A program made the position numbers and the translations under genes. Positions 17,784 through 26,631 of a stretch of 64,000 nucleotides of DNA are shown here, piece by piece. The stretch covers positions 372,001 through 436,000 of the forward strand of contig OZ257137.1 of NCBI GenBank assembly GCA_965279115.1, given 5' to 3'. Below the pieces are notes generated by a model. That model had not been told where the DNA came from and ran no database searches. It saw only the letters and a program-made list of their open reading frames with translations. The stretch is from JAEUOS01 sp965279115. GTDB lineage: Bacteria; Pseudomonadota; Gammaproteobacteria; Burkholderiales; JAEUOS01. Each line of letters starts with the position of its first letter. The stretch's first letter is position 1.

Positions 17784-18520
17784 ACCAGATTGATCTGAAG
17801 GGCAAGACGGCGGTGATCACCGGCGGCGCGCGCGGCATCGGCTACGCGGTGGCCGAGCGCTTCCTCGCCTCCGGCGCCGCGGTGGCGCTGTGGGACATGA
17901 CGGCCGATCGCCTTGAGCAATCCAAAGCCACGCTGTCCACACTGGGCAAGGTCTCCGCCACGGTGGTGGACATCACCGATGAAGCCCAGGTGCTGGCAGC
18001 CGCCAAGGCGGCGGGCAACGTGGACATCCTGGTCAACAGCGCCGGCATCACCGGCCCGAACCAGAAGACCTGGGAATACTCCTCCAAGGACTTCCGCGCC
18101 GTCCAGGAAGTCAACCTCATGGGCACGTTTCATTGCTGCAAGGCGGTCGTGCCCGGCATGATGGCGCGCGACTACGGCCGCATCATCAACATCGCCTCGA
18201 TCGCCGGCAAGGACGGCAACCCCAATGCGCCGGCCTACTCCTCCTCGAAGGCGGCGGTGATCGGGTTGACCAAGTCGCTCGGCAAGGAACTCGCGCAAAC
18301 CGGCATTCGCGTCAACGCCATCACCCCGGCGGCGGCGCAGACCGAGATGTTCGCGCAGATGACCCAGGCGCACATCGACTTCATGCTGTCCAAGATTCCG
18401 ATGAACCGCTTCGTCAAGGTCGAGGAACTGGCCGCCATGATCGCCTGGATTGCGAGCGAGGAATGCTCGTTCACCACCGGCGCGGTGTTCGACATCTCCG
18501 GCGGGCGAGCGGTGTACTAG
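17780..18520 (+). CDS. Short-chain dehydrogenase/reductase (SDR), FabG-like
   Basis: A 246-residue classical SDR. The cofactor motif TGGARGIG is at residues 14-21, NSAG at 86-89, the catalytic serine at S140 and the YSSSK tyrosine/lysine at Y153/K157. Asp39 at the end of the second strand (WDM) suggests a preference for NAD. It is the last gene of the coupled wrbA operon, but the following lipoprotein hydrolase could be co-transcribed. The substrate is unknown. Confidence 0.93.
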   Translation: MNQIDLKGKTAVITGGARGIGYAVAERFLASGAAVALWDMTADRLEQSKATLSTLGKVSATVVDITDEAQVLAAAKAAGNVDILVNSAGITGPNQKTWEYSSKDFRAVQEVNLMGTFHCCKAVVPGMMARDYGRIINIASIAGKDGNPNAPAYSSSKAAVIGLTKSLGKELAQTGIRVNAITPAAAQTEMFAQMTQAHIDFMLSKIPMNRFVKVEELAAMIAWIASEECSFTTGAVFDISGGRAVY

Positions 18521-18563
18521 AGCTGCAATCGGGTCGGTCCAACAACAAAGCGGGAGAGACAAC

Positions 18564-19619
18564 ATGATCATCCGAATGGTGCGCCTGGCGCTGCTGGGGG
18601 CCATCGCAGCGATGGCGGGTTGCGCCGCCACGGGAGGTGGCGGCAACAGCGACGTCGTGATGGAGGAGTTCAAGGTCCCGAGCGACCCCGGCATCCAGAT
18701 TTACGTGCGCAACAAGCGCCCGGCCGGCATGACGCATTTCTCCGCAGCCAAGACGGTGCTGTTCGTGCATGGCGCCACCTATCCGGCCGAGACAGCCTTT
18801 GACCTGAAACTCGACGGCCAGTCGTGGATGGACTACATCGCCAGTCGCGGCTACGACGTCTACCTGCTCGACGTGCGCGGCTACGGCCAATCGACACGAC
18901 CGGCGCTGATGGACCGGCCCGGCACGGAGAACCCGCCCTTCGCCGGCACGGAAGAAGCGATGCGCGATGTCGATGCCGTCGTGGAGTTCATTCGCAAGCG
19001 CCGCGGCGTGGAGCGCGTAAACCTGCTGGCCTGGTCATGGGGCACGGCCATCATGCAGTGGTACACCAGCTTGAACAGCCACAAGGTGGAAAAACTGGCG
19101 CTCTACGCGCCGGTATGGATACGCCAGACCGCGTCCCTGGTGCAGGCCGGCCCCGGGCCGATCCCCGCCTACCGGTCCGTCAGCATGGCCTCGGCCAAGG
19201 CGCGCTGGCTGACCGGCGTGCCGGAGCACAAGAAGGCCGACCTGATCCCGGCCGGCTGGTTCGAGGCCTGGTCGGATGCCACCATCGCCAGCGACCCGGT
19301 AGGCGCAAAGCAGAATCCGCCGGTGCTGCGTGCCCCCAACGGCGTGGTGGCAGATGGCCTGCGCTACTGGGGCAAGGGCGTGATCCCGTGGAAGCCCGAG
19401 GACATCCGCGTGCCGGTGCTGCTCATCAAGGCCGAATGGGACCAGGATACGCCAGCCTACATGGCGCAAAACCTGTTGCCCAAACTCACCGGCGCGCCCT
19501 GGAAACGCTACGTGGAACTCGGCGAAGGCACGCACACCATCATCATGGAAAAGAACCGCATGAACCTGTTCCGCGAGGTGCAGTTGTTCCTGGATGAGAA
19601 ACATCAACCCGCAAAGTAG
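18564..19619 (+). CDS. Alpha/beta hydrolase, predicted lipoprotein
   Basis: A 351-residue alpha/beta-hydrolase. The start at 18564 is preceded by CGGGAGAGA. The N-terminus is a lipoprotein signal with the cysteine at residue 20 (AIAAMAGC), so the enzyme is probably anchored in an envelope membrane. The nucleophile is S158 in AWSWG, which departs from the usual GxSxG only in its first residue; an acid in EWDQDTP and the His in GTHT complete the triad. The oxyanion segment is FVHGATYP. It has distant similarity to polyhydroxyalkanoate and haloalkane-type hydrolases; the substrate is not known. Confidence 0.85.
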   Translation: MIIRMVRLALLGAIAAMAGCAATGGGGNSDVVMEEFKVPSDPGIQIYVRNKRPAGMTHFSAAKTVLFVHGATYPAETAFDLKLDGQSWMDYIASRGYDVYLLDVRGYGQSTRPALMDRPGTENPPFAGTEEAMRDVDAVVEFIRKRRGVERVNLLAWSWGTAIMQWYTSLNSHKVEKLALYAPVWIRQTASLVQAGPGPIPAYRSVSMASAKARWLTGVPEHKKADLIPAGWFEAWSDATIASDPVGAKQNPPVLRAPNGVVADGLRYWGKGVIPWKPEDIRVPVLLIKAEWDQDTPAYMAQNLLPKLTGAPWKRYVELGEGTHTIIMEKNRMNLFREVQLFLDEKHQPAK

Positions 19620-19623
19620 ACCC

Positions 19624-21030
19624 ATGCCCGGCATCATCGATCAACTGCGCGCCGTTGTTGGCGACGCACATGTCATCACCTCCGACTTCGCTGCCTACGC
19701 CAACGACTGGCGCAAGAAGTACTTCGGCAAGCCGCTCGTCGTCGTCAAACCCGGCACGCCGGAGGAAGTGGCGGCCATCGTCAAGCTGTGCGCGGCCACC
19801 GGCACCGCCCTGGTGCCGCAGGCGGGCAATACCGGTCTGGTGGGTGGTGGCGTGCCGGACGAATCCGGCACGCAGATCATCCTCAACATCTCGCGCATGA
19901 ACCGCGTGCTGGAAGTCGACCTCATCAACAACACCATGACGGTGGAGGCCGGCTGCATCCTGCAAAACCTGCAGGAGACCGCTGCCGCCAACAATCGCCT
20001 GTTCCCGCTCTCGCTGGCGGCCGAAGGCAGTTGCGAGATCGGCGGCAATATCTCCACCAACGCCGGGGGCGTGCAGGTGCTGCGCTACGGCAATACCCGC
20101 GAGCTGGTGCTAGGCCTGGAAGTGGTGCTGCCCTCGGGCGAGATCTGGAGCGGCTTGAAGGGGCTGCGCAAGGACAACACCGGCTACGACCTGAAACACC
20201 TGTTCATCGGCGCCGAGGGCACGCTGGGTATCGTCACCAAAGCGGTGCTTAAGCTGTTTCCGATGCCGACGGCCACGCAAACCGCCTTCATCGGGTTGGC
20301 CTCGCCGCGCAAGGCACTGGAACTGCTGAACCACATGAAAGGCGCTTTGGGCGAGCGCATCACGGCCTTCGAGTTGATCTCGCATTTTTCGCTCGACGTG
20401 CTGGAGCGTTTCAACCCCGCGCTCAAGTCACCCCTGGGTGATGCGCACCCCTGGTACGTGCTGACCGACATCGCCGACAGCAGCGACGCCGCCGCACTGG
20501 CGGAGGTGGTCGAGGCTGCGCTGGGTTCGGCGATGGAGGCCGACCTCATTGCCGACGCCGCGCTGGCCAAGAACGAAACCGAATCGAAGCGCATGTGGGA
20601 CCTGCGCGAAACCCTGCCCGAGGCGCAATCGGTGGACGGGCGCAACATCAAGCACGACGTCTCGCTGCCGATCTCGAAGATCGCCGATTTCATCGACGCC
20701 GCCGACGCAGCGCTGGAAGCCGCCTACCCCGGTGTGCGGCCGGTGAACTTCGGCCACCTGGGCGACGGCAACCTGCACTACAACATCACCCGCCCCGCCA
20801 CCGGCTTCACCGAGGACGAGTGGATGACCAACGCATCCGAACCGGTGAACCGCATCGTGCACGACTGCGTGGCACGCTTCAACGGCTCCATCTCGGCCGA
20901 GCACGGGCTCGGGCAACTCAAGCGCGAGGAGATCAAGCGCTACAAATCGGCAATCGAACTCAATGTGATGCGCGCCATCAAGGCCGCGCTGGACCCCAAA
21001 GGCATCATGAACCCCGGCAAGGTGCTCTAA
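19624..21030 (+). CDS. FAD-linked 2-hydroxyacid dehydrogenase (GlcD/D2HGDH type)
   Basis: A 468-residue FAD-binding oxidoreductase of the GlcD / D-2-hydroxyglutarate dehydrogenase group. The FAD part has PQAGNTGLVGGGVP near residue 59 and GNISTNAGGVQVLRYGN near 140. The C-terminal part has the metal-linked FGHLGDGNLHYNI near 377 and EHGLGQLKREE near 429. The ATG at 19624 is 4 bases after the hydrolase stop. It is followed by an Ldh-type dehydrogenase, so the two may oxidise opposite isomers of a hydroxyacid or successive intermediates. Confidence 0.92.
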   Translation: MPGIIDQLRAVVGDAHVITSDFAAYANDWRKKYFGKPLVVVKPGTPEEVAAIVKLCAATGTALVPQAGNTGLVGGGVPDESGTQIILNISRMNRVLEVDLINNTMTVEAGCILQNLQETAAANNRLFPLSLAAEGSCEIGGNISTNAGGVQVLRYGNTRELVLGLEVVLPSGEIWSGLKGLRKDNTGYDLKHLFIGAEGTLGIVTKAVLKLFPMPTATQTAFIGLASPRKALELLNHMKGALGERITAFELISHFSLDVLERFNPALKSPLGDAHPWYVLTDIADSSDAAALAEVVEAALGSAMEADLIADAALAKNETESKRMWDLRETLPEAQSVDGRNIKHDVSLPISKIADFIDAADAALEAAYPGVRPVNFGHLGDGNLHYNITRPATGFTEDEWMTNASEPVNRIVHDCVARFNGSISAEHGLGQLKREEIKRYKSAIELNVMRAIKAALDPKGIMNPGKVL

Positions 21031-21062
21031 GCCACCTGCGCCCCACAACAATCCGGACAAAC

Positions 21063-22139
21063 ATGGCTACCACCCACATCCTCAAGGCAGAACCCCTCAC
21101 CCAGGCCATCCGCGCCATCGTCAAGGGCACCGGCTCCAGCGACCGCGAAGCCGACCTGGTGTCCACCAACCTGGTGGAGGCCAACCTCAAGGGGCACGAC
21201 TCGCACGGCATCGGCATGATTCCGCGCTATGTCGATTCCTGGAAGGAAGGCGGGCTCACGGTCAATGCGCATGTGTCGATCACGCTCGACTCCAACGCGC
21301 TGCTCAAGCTCGACGGCAACCAGGGCTACGGGCAGGTGATGGGCTATGAAGCCATGGAACTCGGCGCCGAGCGCGCCAAGCGCCACGGCGTGTGCGTGGT
21401 GGGGCTGACCAACGCGCACCACATCGGCCGCATCGGCGCCTGGGCCGAGCAGTGCATCGGCCATGGCCTGGTGTCGATCCACTTTGTCAACGTGTTGTCG
21501 CGGCCCATCGTCGCACCCTGGGGCGGACGCGACCCGCGCCACGGCACCAACCCCTTCTGCGTGGGTGTTCCACGGGAAGGCAAGGACCCGGTGGTGCTGG
21601 ACTTCGCCACCAGCAAGATCGCGCAGGGCAAGACGCGTGTGGCCTACAACAAGGGCGCCAAGCTCGAGCCGGGCACCATCATCGACAACAAGGGCGACCC
21701 CACCATCGATCCGCGCTTCACCGTGGTGGAGCCCTACGGCGCCATCCTGCCGTTCGGCGAGCACAAGGGCTCGGGCCTGGCGCTGATCTGCGAACTGCTG
21801 GGCGGCGCACTGGCCGGCGGCAAGACCGAAAAGGGCAACGTCTCGCGTGGCCGCCAAGTATTGAACGGCATGTTCTCCATCATCATCGACCCGAAGAAGC
21901 TTGGCACCGCCGAAAACCTCGCGCAGGAACTGGAAGAGTACGTGGCCTGGCATGCCGCCTCGCCACCGGCGGCCGGTGTGTCGCACGTGAAGATCGCCGG
22001 GGAACCCGAGCGTGAATGGAAAAAGCAGCGCCTCGCCGAAGGCATCCCGGTCGATGATGCCACCTGGAACGAAATTCTGGTCAGCGCCGACAAGACCGGG
22101 CTGGGCCGCGACGCGCTGGAGCAAATCGCGCGCGCCTGA
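21063..22139 (+). CDS. Malate/L-lactate/ureidoglycolate dehydrogenase family protein (Ldh_2)
   Basis: A 358-residue NAD(P)-dependent oxidoreductase of the Ldh_2 family. Characteristic segments are GHDSHGIGMIPRY at residues 44-56, TNAHHIGRIGAWAE near 117 and GTNPFCVGVP near 161. The start at 21063 lies 32 bases after the FAD-dehydrogenase stop. The family includes sulfolactate, ureidoglycolate and 2,3-diketogulonate reductases, so the substrate is not assigned. A strong hairpin follows the stop. Confidence 0.9.
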   Translation: MATTHILKAEPLTQAIRAIVKGTGSSDREADLVSTNLVEANLKGHDSHGIGMIPRYVDSWKEGGLTVNAHVSITLDSNALLKLDGNQGYGQVMGYEAMELGAERAKRHGVCVVGLTNAHHIGRIGAWAEQCIGHGLVSIHFVNVLSRPIVAPWGGRDPRHGTNPFCVGVPREGKDPVVLDFATSKIAQGKTRVAYNKGAKLEPGTIIDNKGDPTIDPRFTVVEPYGAILPFGEHKGSGLALICELLGGALAGGKTEKGNVSRGRQVLNGMFSIIIDPKKLGTAENLAQELEEYVAWHAASPPAAGVSHVKIAGEPEREWKKQRLAEGIPVDDATWNEILVSADKTGLGRDALEQIARA

Positions 22140-22145
22140 TCGCCC

Positions 22146-22174
22146 GCCACGCGTCGGACAACCCGACGCGTGGC
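22146..22174. terminator. Strong hairpin after Ldh-type gene
   Basis: A perfect 12-bp inverted repeat: GCCACGCGTCGG at 22146-22157 and CCGACGCGTGGC at 22163-22174, with a 5-base loop. It starts 7 bases after the dehydrogenase stop. There is no T-run, so it may end transcription only partly, or protect the upstream mRNA before the next gene. Confidence 0.55.
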
Positions 22175-22247
22175 ATACCGCTTGCTTCCCGGAGAATGGC
22201 GCGGCCTGCTGTCGCGCCATCCATCACATTCCATCGGGAGACTTCGC

Positions 22248-23840
22248 ATGCGGGTTCGTCAAATTCTGGTGCTGGCTTCAGCGCTGCTGGCCCTGGCCAC
22301 CCAGGGAGCAAGTGCACAGGGCACCCTGCGCGTCGGCATGACAGCCACCGATATTCCGCTGACCACCGGCCAGCCCGACCAGGGCGGCGAGGGGCAGCGC
22401 TTCATGGGCCTGACCGTCTATGACGCGCTCGTGCATTGGGATCTGAGCTCGGCGACCAAGGCTTCCGGCCTGGTTCCCGGTCTGGCGACGGCCTGGAAGG
22501 TCGACGACAAGAACAAGGCGGTCTGGATCTTCAGTATCCGCAAGGGCGCGATGTTCCATGACGGCTCCGAATTCACCGCCGAGGCGGCCGTTTGGAACCT
22601 CGACAAGCTGCTCAAGTCCGATGCGCCGCAGTTCGACGCCAAGCAGGCCGGCCAGGGTCGCTCGCGGATTCCGGCCATTTCCAGGTACCGCGCGTTGGAC
22701 CGGTTCACCCTTGAAATCACTACCAACGAGCCCGACGCATTCTTGCCATATCAACTGGCGTGGATTCCGATGTCCAGCCCGGCGCACTGGGAAAAGCTCG
22801 GCAAGAGCTGGGAGGCCTATGCAAAAACGCCCTCGGGCACCGGCCCGTGGAAGCTCACGGCATGGACCCCGCGCGAGCGCGCCGAGCTGGTCCCCAACAA
22901 GGGCTATTGGGACCAGACCCGCATACCGAAGCTGGACAAGCTGGTGCTGGTCCCTTTGCCGGAGGCCAACAGCCGGGTCGCGGCGCTGCGCTCGGGGCAG
23001 GTCGACTGGATCGAGGCGCCGCCGCCCGATGCCGTGACCAGCCTCAAGGGCGCGGGCTTCCAGATCGTCACCAATGCCTACCCGCACAACTGGGTGTGGC
23101 ATCTTTCGCGCGTTGAGGGTTCGCCCTTCAACGACATCCGCATCCGCAAGGCGGCCAACCTGGCGATCGACCGTGCCGGCATGAACCAGTTGCTGGGCGG
23201 CCTGTCGATTCCGGCCAAGGGATTCGTGGCCCCGGGCAACGCGTGGTTCGGCAAGGTCACCGAGCACAAGTTCGACTCCGCTCAGGCCAGGAAGCTGATG
23301 GCGGAAGCCGGCTACTCCAAGGCCAGGCCGCTTGCCATCAAGGTGCTGATCCCGGCGTCCGGCTCGGGGATGATGCAGCCCCTGCCGATGAACGAGCTGC
23401 TGCAGCAGAGTCTGGGCGAAGTCGGTTTCAAGGTTGAACTCGAAGTGCTGGAATGGAATGCGCTGGTGGCGGCATGGCGGGCGGGCGCCAAGGACCCCTC
23501 GTCACGCGGCGCGGTCGCCCTCAACTACTCGTACTTCATCCAGGATCCGTTCACGGCCTTCACGCGGCACGTGCAGAGCGAACTGGTGGCGCCAAAGGGC
23601 ACCAACTGGGGCTACTACAGCGACAAGGCCATGGATACCCTCCTGTTGAAGGCCAAGACCACCTTCGACATCCCGGCGCAGAACAAGGTGCTGCAGGACA
23701 TCCACGCCAAGTTCGTCGACGAAGCGCTGTTCATCGACATCACCCATGACGTGAACCCGCGCGCCATGAGCGCCAAGGTGAAGGGGTTCGTGCAGGCGCA
23801 GAACTGGTTCCAGGACCTGACGACCATTCGCATGCAGTAG
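22248..23840 (+). CDS. ABC transporter substrate-binding protein, family 5
   Basis: A 530-residue exported solute-binding protein of the peptide/nickel/opine family (SBP_bac_5). The signal peptide ends near residue 24 (ATQGASAQ/G). Mid-protein segments such as WIFSIRKGAMFHDGSEFTAE, SGTGPWKLTAWTPRERAEL and KAANLAIDRAGMN are typical. CGGGAG precedes the ATG. No permease or ATPase gene follows; instead a toxin-antitoxin pair faces it. A close paralogue is at 38625-40241, sharing long stretches including ERAELVPNK and WIEAPPPDAV. Confidence 0.93.
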   Translation: MRVRQILVLASALLALATQGASAQGTLRVGMTATDIPLTTGQPDQGGEGQRFMGLTVYDALVHWDLSSATKASGLVPGLATAWKVDDKNKAVWIFSIRKGAMFHDGSEFTAEAAVWNLDKLLKSDAPQFDAKQAGQGRSRIPAISRYRALDRFTLEITTNEPDAFLPYQLAWIPMSSPAHWEKLGKSWEAYAKTPSGTGPWKLTAWTPRERAELVPNKGYWDQTRIPKLDKLVLVPLPEANSRVAALRSGQVDWIEAPPPDAVTSLKGAGFQIVTNAYPHNWVWHLSRVEGSPFNDIRIRKAANLAIDRAGMNQLLGGLSIPAKGFVAPGNAWFGKVTEHKFDSAQARKLMAEAGYSKARPLAIKVLIPASGSGMMQPLPMNELLQQSLGEVGFKVELEVLEWNALVAAWRAGAKDPSSRGAVALNYSYFIQDPFTAFTRHVQSELVAPKGTNWGYYSDKAMDTLLLKAKTTFDIPAQNKVLQDIHAKFVDEALFIDITHDVNPRAMSAKVKGFVQAQNWFQDLTTIRMQ

Positions 23841-23844
23841 GTAC

Positions 23845-23879
23845 CGACTGCCGGCCTTGCGCCGAAAACAAGGCAGTCG
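23845..23879. terminator. Inverted repeat between convergent SBP and VapC genes
   Basis: CGACTGCC at 23845-23852 pairs with GGCAGTCG at 23872-23879. Inside it CCTTG (23855-23859) pairs with CAAGG (23869-23873) as an alternative. It sits in the convergent gap and could act as a bidirectional terminator; no T-run is present. Confidence 0.4.
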
Positions 23880-23923
23880 ACCCATCTTCCATCGCCCTAT
23901 TGCATGAAACGTCGGCGAAAGAT

Positions 23924-24337
23924 TCAGGGTTCGGCTTGCTTGACTCCCGCAGCCAGCGCCGCCTTCAACAAAGCGGTATCGACAGTGGCGATGGCAAACT
24001 TGCGCCGCAGGGCAAGTTCAAGATATGCCGCGTCGTAGGCCGTGAGCGAATGCCGCGCGGCGAGCGCGTCGATTTCGGTCATCGGCACCGGCTCGCGGTC
24101 GACACGCAGGCGCAAGGCCGCGGCGGCCTGGACCAGTTCGCGACGCTTGGCTTCATCGATGCGCTTGCGACGCTGGGCGCTCAGGAGCAGGTTGCCCATT
24201 TCGAGCAACCAAAGCGCCGGCACCCAGACATCGCGGTTCGCGGTAGCCAGCAGGGCCGCTTCCGTGTACGGCGTCGCTTCGTCGGGCAGGAACCATGCGG
24301 CGCTCACCGACGCATCGACAACCAGGCCGGAGCTCAA
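23924..24337 (-). CDS. PIN-domain ribonuclease toxin (VapC type)
   Basis: A 137-residue PIN-domain protein. The acidic residues D8, E46, D102 and D120 fall where the metal-binding site of VapC toxins lies (VVDAS, LLEMGN, YDAAY and ATVDTAL). VapC toxins cleave RNA, often tRNA, and are held inactive by the partner antitoxin. The frame starts with a TTG at 24337 that overlaps the antitoxin TGA, so translation is coupled and weak initiation would keep toxin below antitoxin. Confidence 0.9.
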   Translation of the reverse strand: MSSGLVVDASVSAAWFLPDEATPYTEAALLATANRDVWVPALWLLEMGNLLLSAQRRKRIDEAKRRELVQAAAALRLRVDREPVPMTEIDALAARHSLTAYDAAYLELALRRKFAIATVDTALLKAALAAGVKQAEP

Positions 24338-24576
24338 CGACGCCCCTCGGCGATGAGCTTGCGGGACTTGACGCCTCCCAAGCTCACCCCCTTGCGCGAA
24401 TCGCGCAACCTGTCGATCGCATCCCGCGCGCTCGACATCGCGTCTTCTGCCCCGGGTGGCGTCAGTTGCGCAACCACCTTGCCGCGGCGGGTGATAGCAA
24501 TGGTCTCCCCGGCCAGCACTCGATCGATCAACTCTGATAGCCGGTTCTTCGCGTCAAAAAGGGCAACTTCGGTCAT
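24334..24576 (-). CDS. Antitoxin, Phd/YefM type
   Basis: An 80-residue antitoxin. The N-terminal part (FDAKNRLSELIDRVLAGETI then ITRRGKVVAQL) matches the Phd/YefM fold that binds the operator; the basic C-terminal tail (KSRKLIAEGRR) would wrap the toxin. It precedes the PIN toxin with a 4-base overlap, the standard antitoxin-first order. Pairing a Phd-type antitoxin with a PIN toxin is common. Confidence 0.88.
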   Translation of the reverse strand: MTEVALFDAKNRLSELIDRVLAGETIAITRRGKVVAQLTPPGAEDAMSSARDAIDRLRDSRKGVSLGGVKSRKLIAEGRR

Positions 24577-24627
24577 GGACCACTCCGAATGTGAAGAGGC
24601 ATGTCAATCAATGCACTCCGCCTTCAT

Positions 24628-24648
24628 TATATAGCTAGATAGCTAGCT
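24628..24648. promoter_or_regulatory. Repeat-rich region before the toxin-antitoxin operon
   Basis: An AT-rich run holds the direct repeat TAGCTAGA-TAGCTAGC and overlapping AGCTA/TAGCT inverted repeats, about 52 bases before the antitoxin start. Such repeats are typical autoregulatory sites of toxin-antitoxin operons, and its base composition stands out from its surroundings. Binding by the antitoxin is inferred. Confidence 0.45.
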
Positions 24649-24826
24649 CGTTCTCAAATCTTCACCAATCCTGCATGCGCGCGCGATGTGCCTGGCGAAC
24701 GTCCGCACGCCCACTCGCTTCGCATCCGTGAACGGACTTGCAACATCCATTGCGCCATCGCGTGGTGAAGTAACATGAGCGCCCAGTGCGGCGTTTGGCG
24801 CCGGAACTTCAATGAGGAGACACACC

Positions 24827-25219
24827 ATGACTACCAAGGGATTCACCGTCAGCCACGCCCGCGACTCCAAGTTCGAGAGCGGCCTGCGCGAGTTTTTCGA
24901 CTACCGTGACCTCGGCATCAAGGACGCCACCGACGGCAAGGTTGTCGCCCATGTGATCCGCGCCGCCAAGGGCGCCGAATTTTCCGGCCAGCCGCACCTG
25001 CACAAGACCGATTTCCAGATGGTCTACGTGCTGAAGGGCTGGGTCGATTTCGAATACGAAGGCACAGCCGGTGTCACTCGCCTGGAGGCGGGCTCCTGTG
25101 TGTTCCAGCCGCCTTCGATCCGCCACCGCGAGGTCGGCCACAGCGAGGACATCGAAATGCTGGAAATTGTCATGCCGGCCAATTTCGCCACCGAAGAAGT
25201 GCCCACGGTCGAAAGTTGA
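24827..25219 (+). CDS. Cupin-domain protein
   Basis: A 130-residue single-cupin protein. Cupin motif 1 is around GQPHLHKTDFQMVYVLKGWVD and motif 2 around GSCVFQPPSIRHREVGHSED, both with histidines placed to bind a metal. TGAGGAGA precedes the ATG at 24827; an in-frame ATG at 24812 is less likely. It heads a same-strand group with RraA-like, LigI-like and TTT genes, so it may act on, or sense, an intermediate of that pathway. Confidence 0.85.
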   Translation: MTTKGFTVSHARDSKFESGLREFFDYRDLGIKDATDGKVVAHVIRAAKGAEFSGQPHLHKTDFQMVYVLKGWVDFEYEGTAGVTRLEAGSCVFQPPSIRHREVGHSEDIEMLEIVMPANFATEEVPTVES

Positions 25220-25232
25220 GCGGGAACCTCCA

Positions 25233-25718
25233 GTGACAGCGACGTTTCGATGTGCCGAGTTGTGCGACCGGCATGGCGAGCATGTGCAGGTCGCACAGAC
25301 CGTGTTCCGCCAGTACGGCGGACGCACCACCTTCAGCGGCCAGATCGCCACCCTGCAGGTGTTCGAGGACAATGGCCTGGTACATGACGCCATCGCCGCG
25401 CCCGGCTTCCACCGGGTGCTGGTGATCGACGGCGGCGCCAGCCTGCGCCGCGCCCTGATCGGCGAAGCGCTGGCCGCACACGCCCACAAGCACCACTGGG
25501 ACGGCATCATCATCAATGGCGCGGTACGCGACATCGAAAAGCTCGAAACGCTCGACATCGGCATTCTGGCGCTGTCGCATACGCCTGCCGGTGCCCACCG
25601 CCGCGGCCAGGGTACACATGCCCTGCCGGTGGCCTTCGCCGGCGTGGTGTTCCGCCCCGGTGAATGGCTGTACGCCGATGACGACGGCGTCGTCATCGGC
25701 ACTGATCGACTCATCTGA
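25233..25718 (+). CDS. RraA protein / class II HMG-CHA aldolase homologue
   Basis: A 161-residue protein with the length and pattern of E. coli RraA, which inhibits RNase E. Segments include AELCDRHGEHVQVAQTVFRQ, GRTTFSGQIATLQVFEDN, NGAVRDIEKLETLDIG and RPGEWLYADDDGVVI. The frame opens with a GTG at 25233, 14 bases after the cupin stop, behind CGGGAAC. The RraA fold also includes aldolases that split 4-carboxy-4-hydroxy-2-oxoadipate. Its place before a LigI-like lactonase makes that catabolic role possible; the VRD motif fits both options. Confidence 0.87.
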   Translation: MTATFRCAELCDRHGEHVQVAQTVFRQYGGRTTFSGQIATLQVFEDNGLVHDAIAAPGFHRVLVIDGGASLRRALIGEALAAHAHKHHWDGIIINGAVRDIEKLETLDIGILALSHTPAGAHRRGQGTHALPVAFAGVVFRPGEWLYADDDGVVIGTDRLI

Positions 25719-25731
25719 GCGCCCTCTTGCC

Positions 25732-26601
25732 ATGACCGCCCCCAAGCCTTCCTACCTCGAAAACCCCAGCGCGCCGACCATCACGCTGCCGCCGCTCTCT
25801 TGCGACGCGCATGTGCATGTGTTCGGCCCGGCGGCGCGCTTTCCCTACTGGAAGGACGCGCCCTTCATTCCGGCCGATGCGCCCAAGGAAAAGCTCTTCG
25901 CCATGCACGCGAAGCTGGGGATCGCGCGCTGCGTGATCGTGCAGTCGACCTGCCATGGTTTCGACAACAGCGTGGTCGAGGATGCCATCGCGGCCAAGGG
26001 CGGTGACTACCTGGGTGTCGCCCTGGCGCCCACCGACGTCCCGGATGCGGAACTCAGGCGCCTCGATGCGGCCGGCTTTCGCGGCGTGCGCTACAACTTC
26101 ATGAAGCATCTTGGCAAGGGCGCCAACCCGGAAGACGTGATCAGGCTCTCCGAGCGCCTGGCACCACTGGGCTGGCACCTGCAGATCCATTTCCACAGTG
26201 ACCATGTGCATGAGCTTGCGCCGATCCTGAAGCGCTCCGCCGTCCCCGTAGTGATCGACCATCAAGGCCGCCAGGATTCCTCCAAGGGCATCGACCAGCC
26301 GGACTTCCGCGCCTTGCTGGACCTGATGCAGGACAAGCGCTTCCACATGAAGGTGAGCGGCTCGGAGCGCAACTCCAGCCTGCCGCCGCCGTGGCCCGAT
26401 TCGGTGCCGTTCGCCGCCAAGCTGGTGGCCGAGTTCGGTGACCGCTGCTTCTGGGGCACCGACTGGCCGCACCCGAACCTCGGCGCGATTCCGGATGACG
26501 GCACCCTTACCGACCTGCTGAAGCACATCGCGCCCGGCGCGGCGTTGCAGGCGGTGCTGGTGGATAACCCGGCGCGATTCTATGGCTTCAAGTCGCGCTA
26601 G
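25732..26601 (+). CDS. Amidohydrolase, 2-pyrone-4,6-dicarboxylate lactonase (LigI) type
   Basis: A 289-residue TIM-barrel amidohydrolase. The metal-motif-like DAHVHVFGP is at residues 25-33 (H27, H29), IDHQGR near 178 and the catalytic-aspartate region GTDWPHPNLG near 243. These match the LigI family, which opens 2-pyrone-4,6-dicarboxylate in protocatechuate/gallate meta-cleavage. The ATG at 25732 is 13 bases after the RraA-like stop. With an aldolase-type RraA homologue and a TTT receptor it could be part of a dicarboxylate lactone pathway; ring-cleavage genes are not in the window. Confidence 0.85.
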   Translation: MTAPKPSYLENPSAPTITLPPLSCDAHVHVFGPAARFPYWKDAPFIPADAPKEKLFAMHAKLGIARCVIVQSTCHGFDNSVVEDAIAAKGGDYLGVALAPTDVPDAELRRLDAAGFRGVRYNFMKHLGKGANPEDVIRLSERLAPLGWHLQIHFHSDHVHELAPILKRSAVPVVIDHQGRQDSSKGIDQPDFRALLDLMQDKRFHMKVSGSERNSSLPPPWPDSVPFAAKLVAEFGDRCFWGTDWPHPNLGAIPDDGTLTDLLKHIAPGAALQAVLVDNPARFYGFKSR

Positions 26602-26631
26602 CACGACCACAACAAAACAGACGGAGACCCC

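Noticed and set aside
24643..24870. Open frame of 75 codons on the minus strand before the cupin gene
   Set aside because: It overlaps the cupin start and its promoter, has no ribosome-binding site and resembles no protein; most likely chance.
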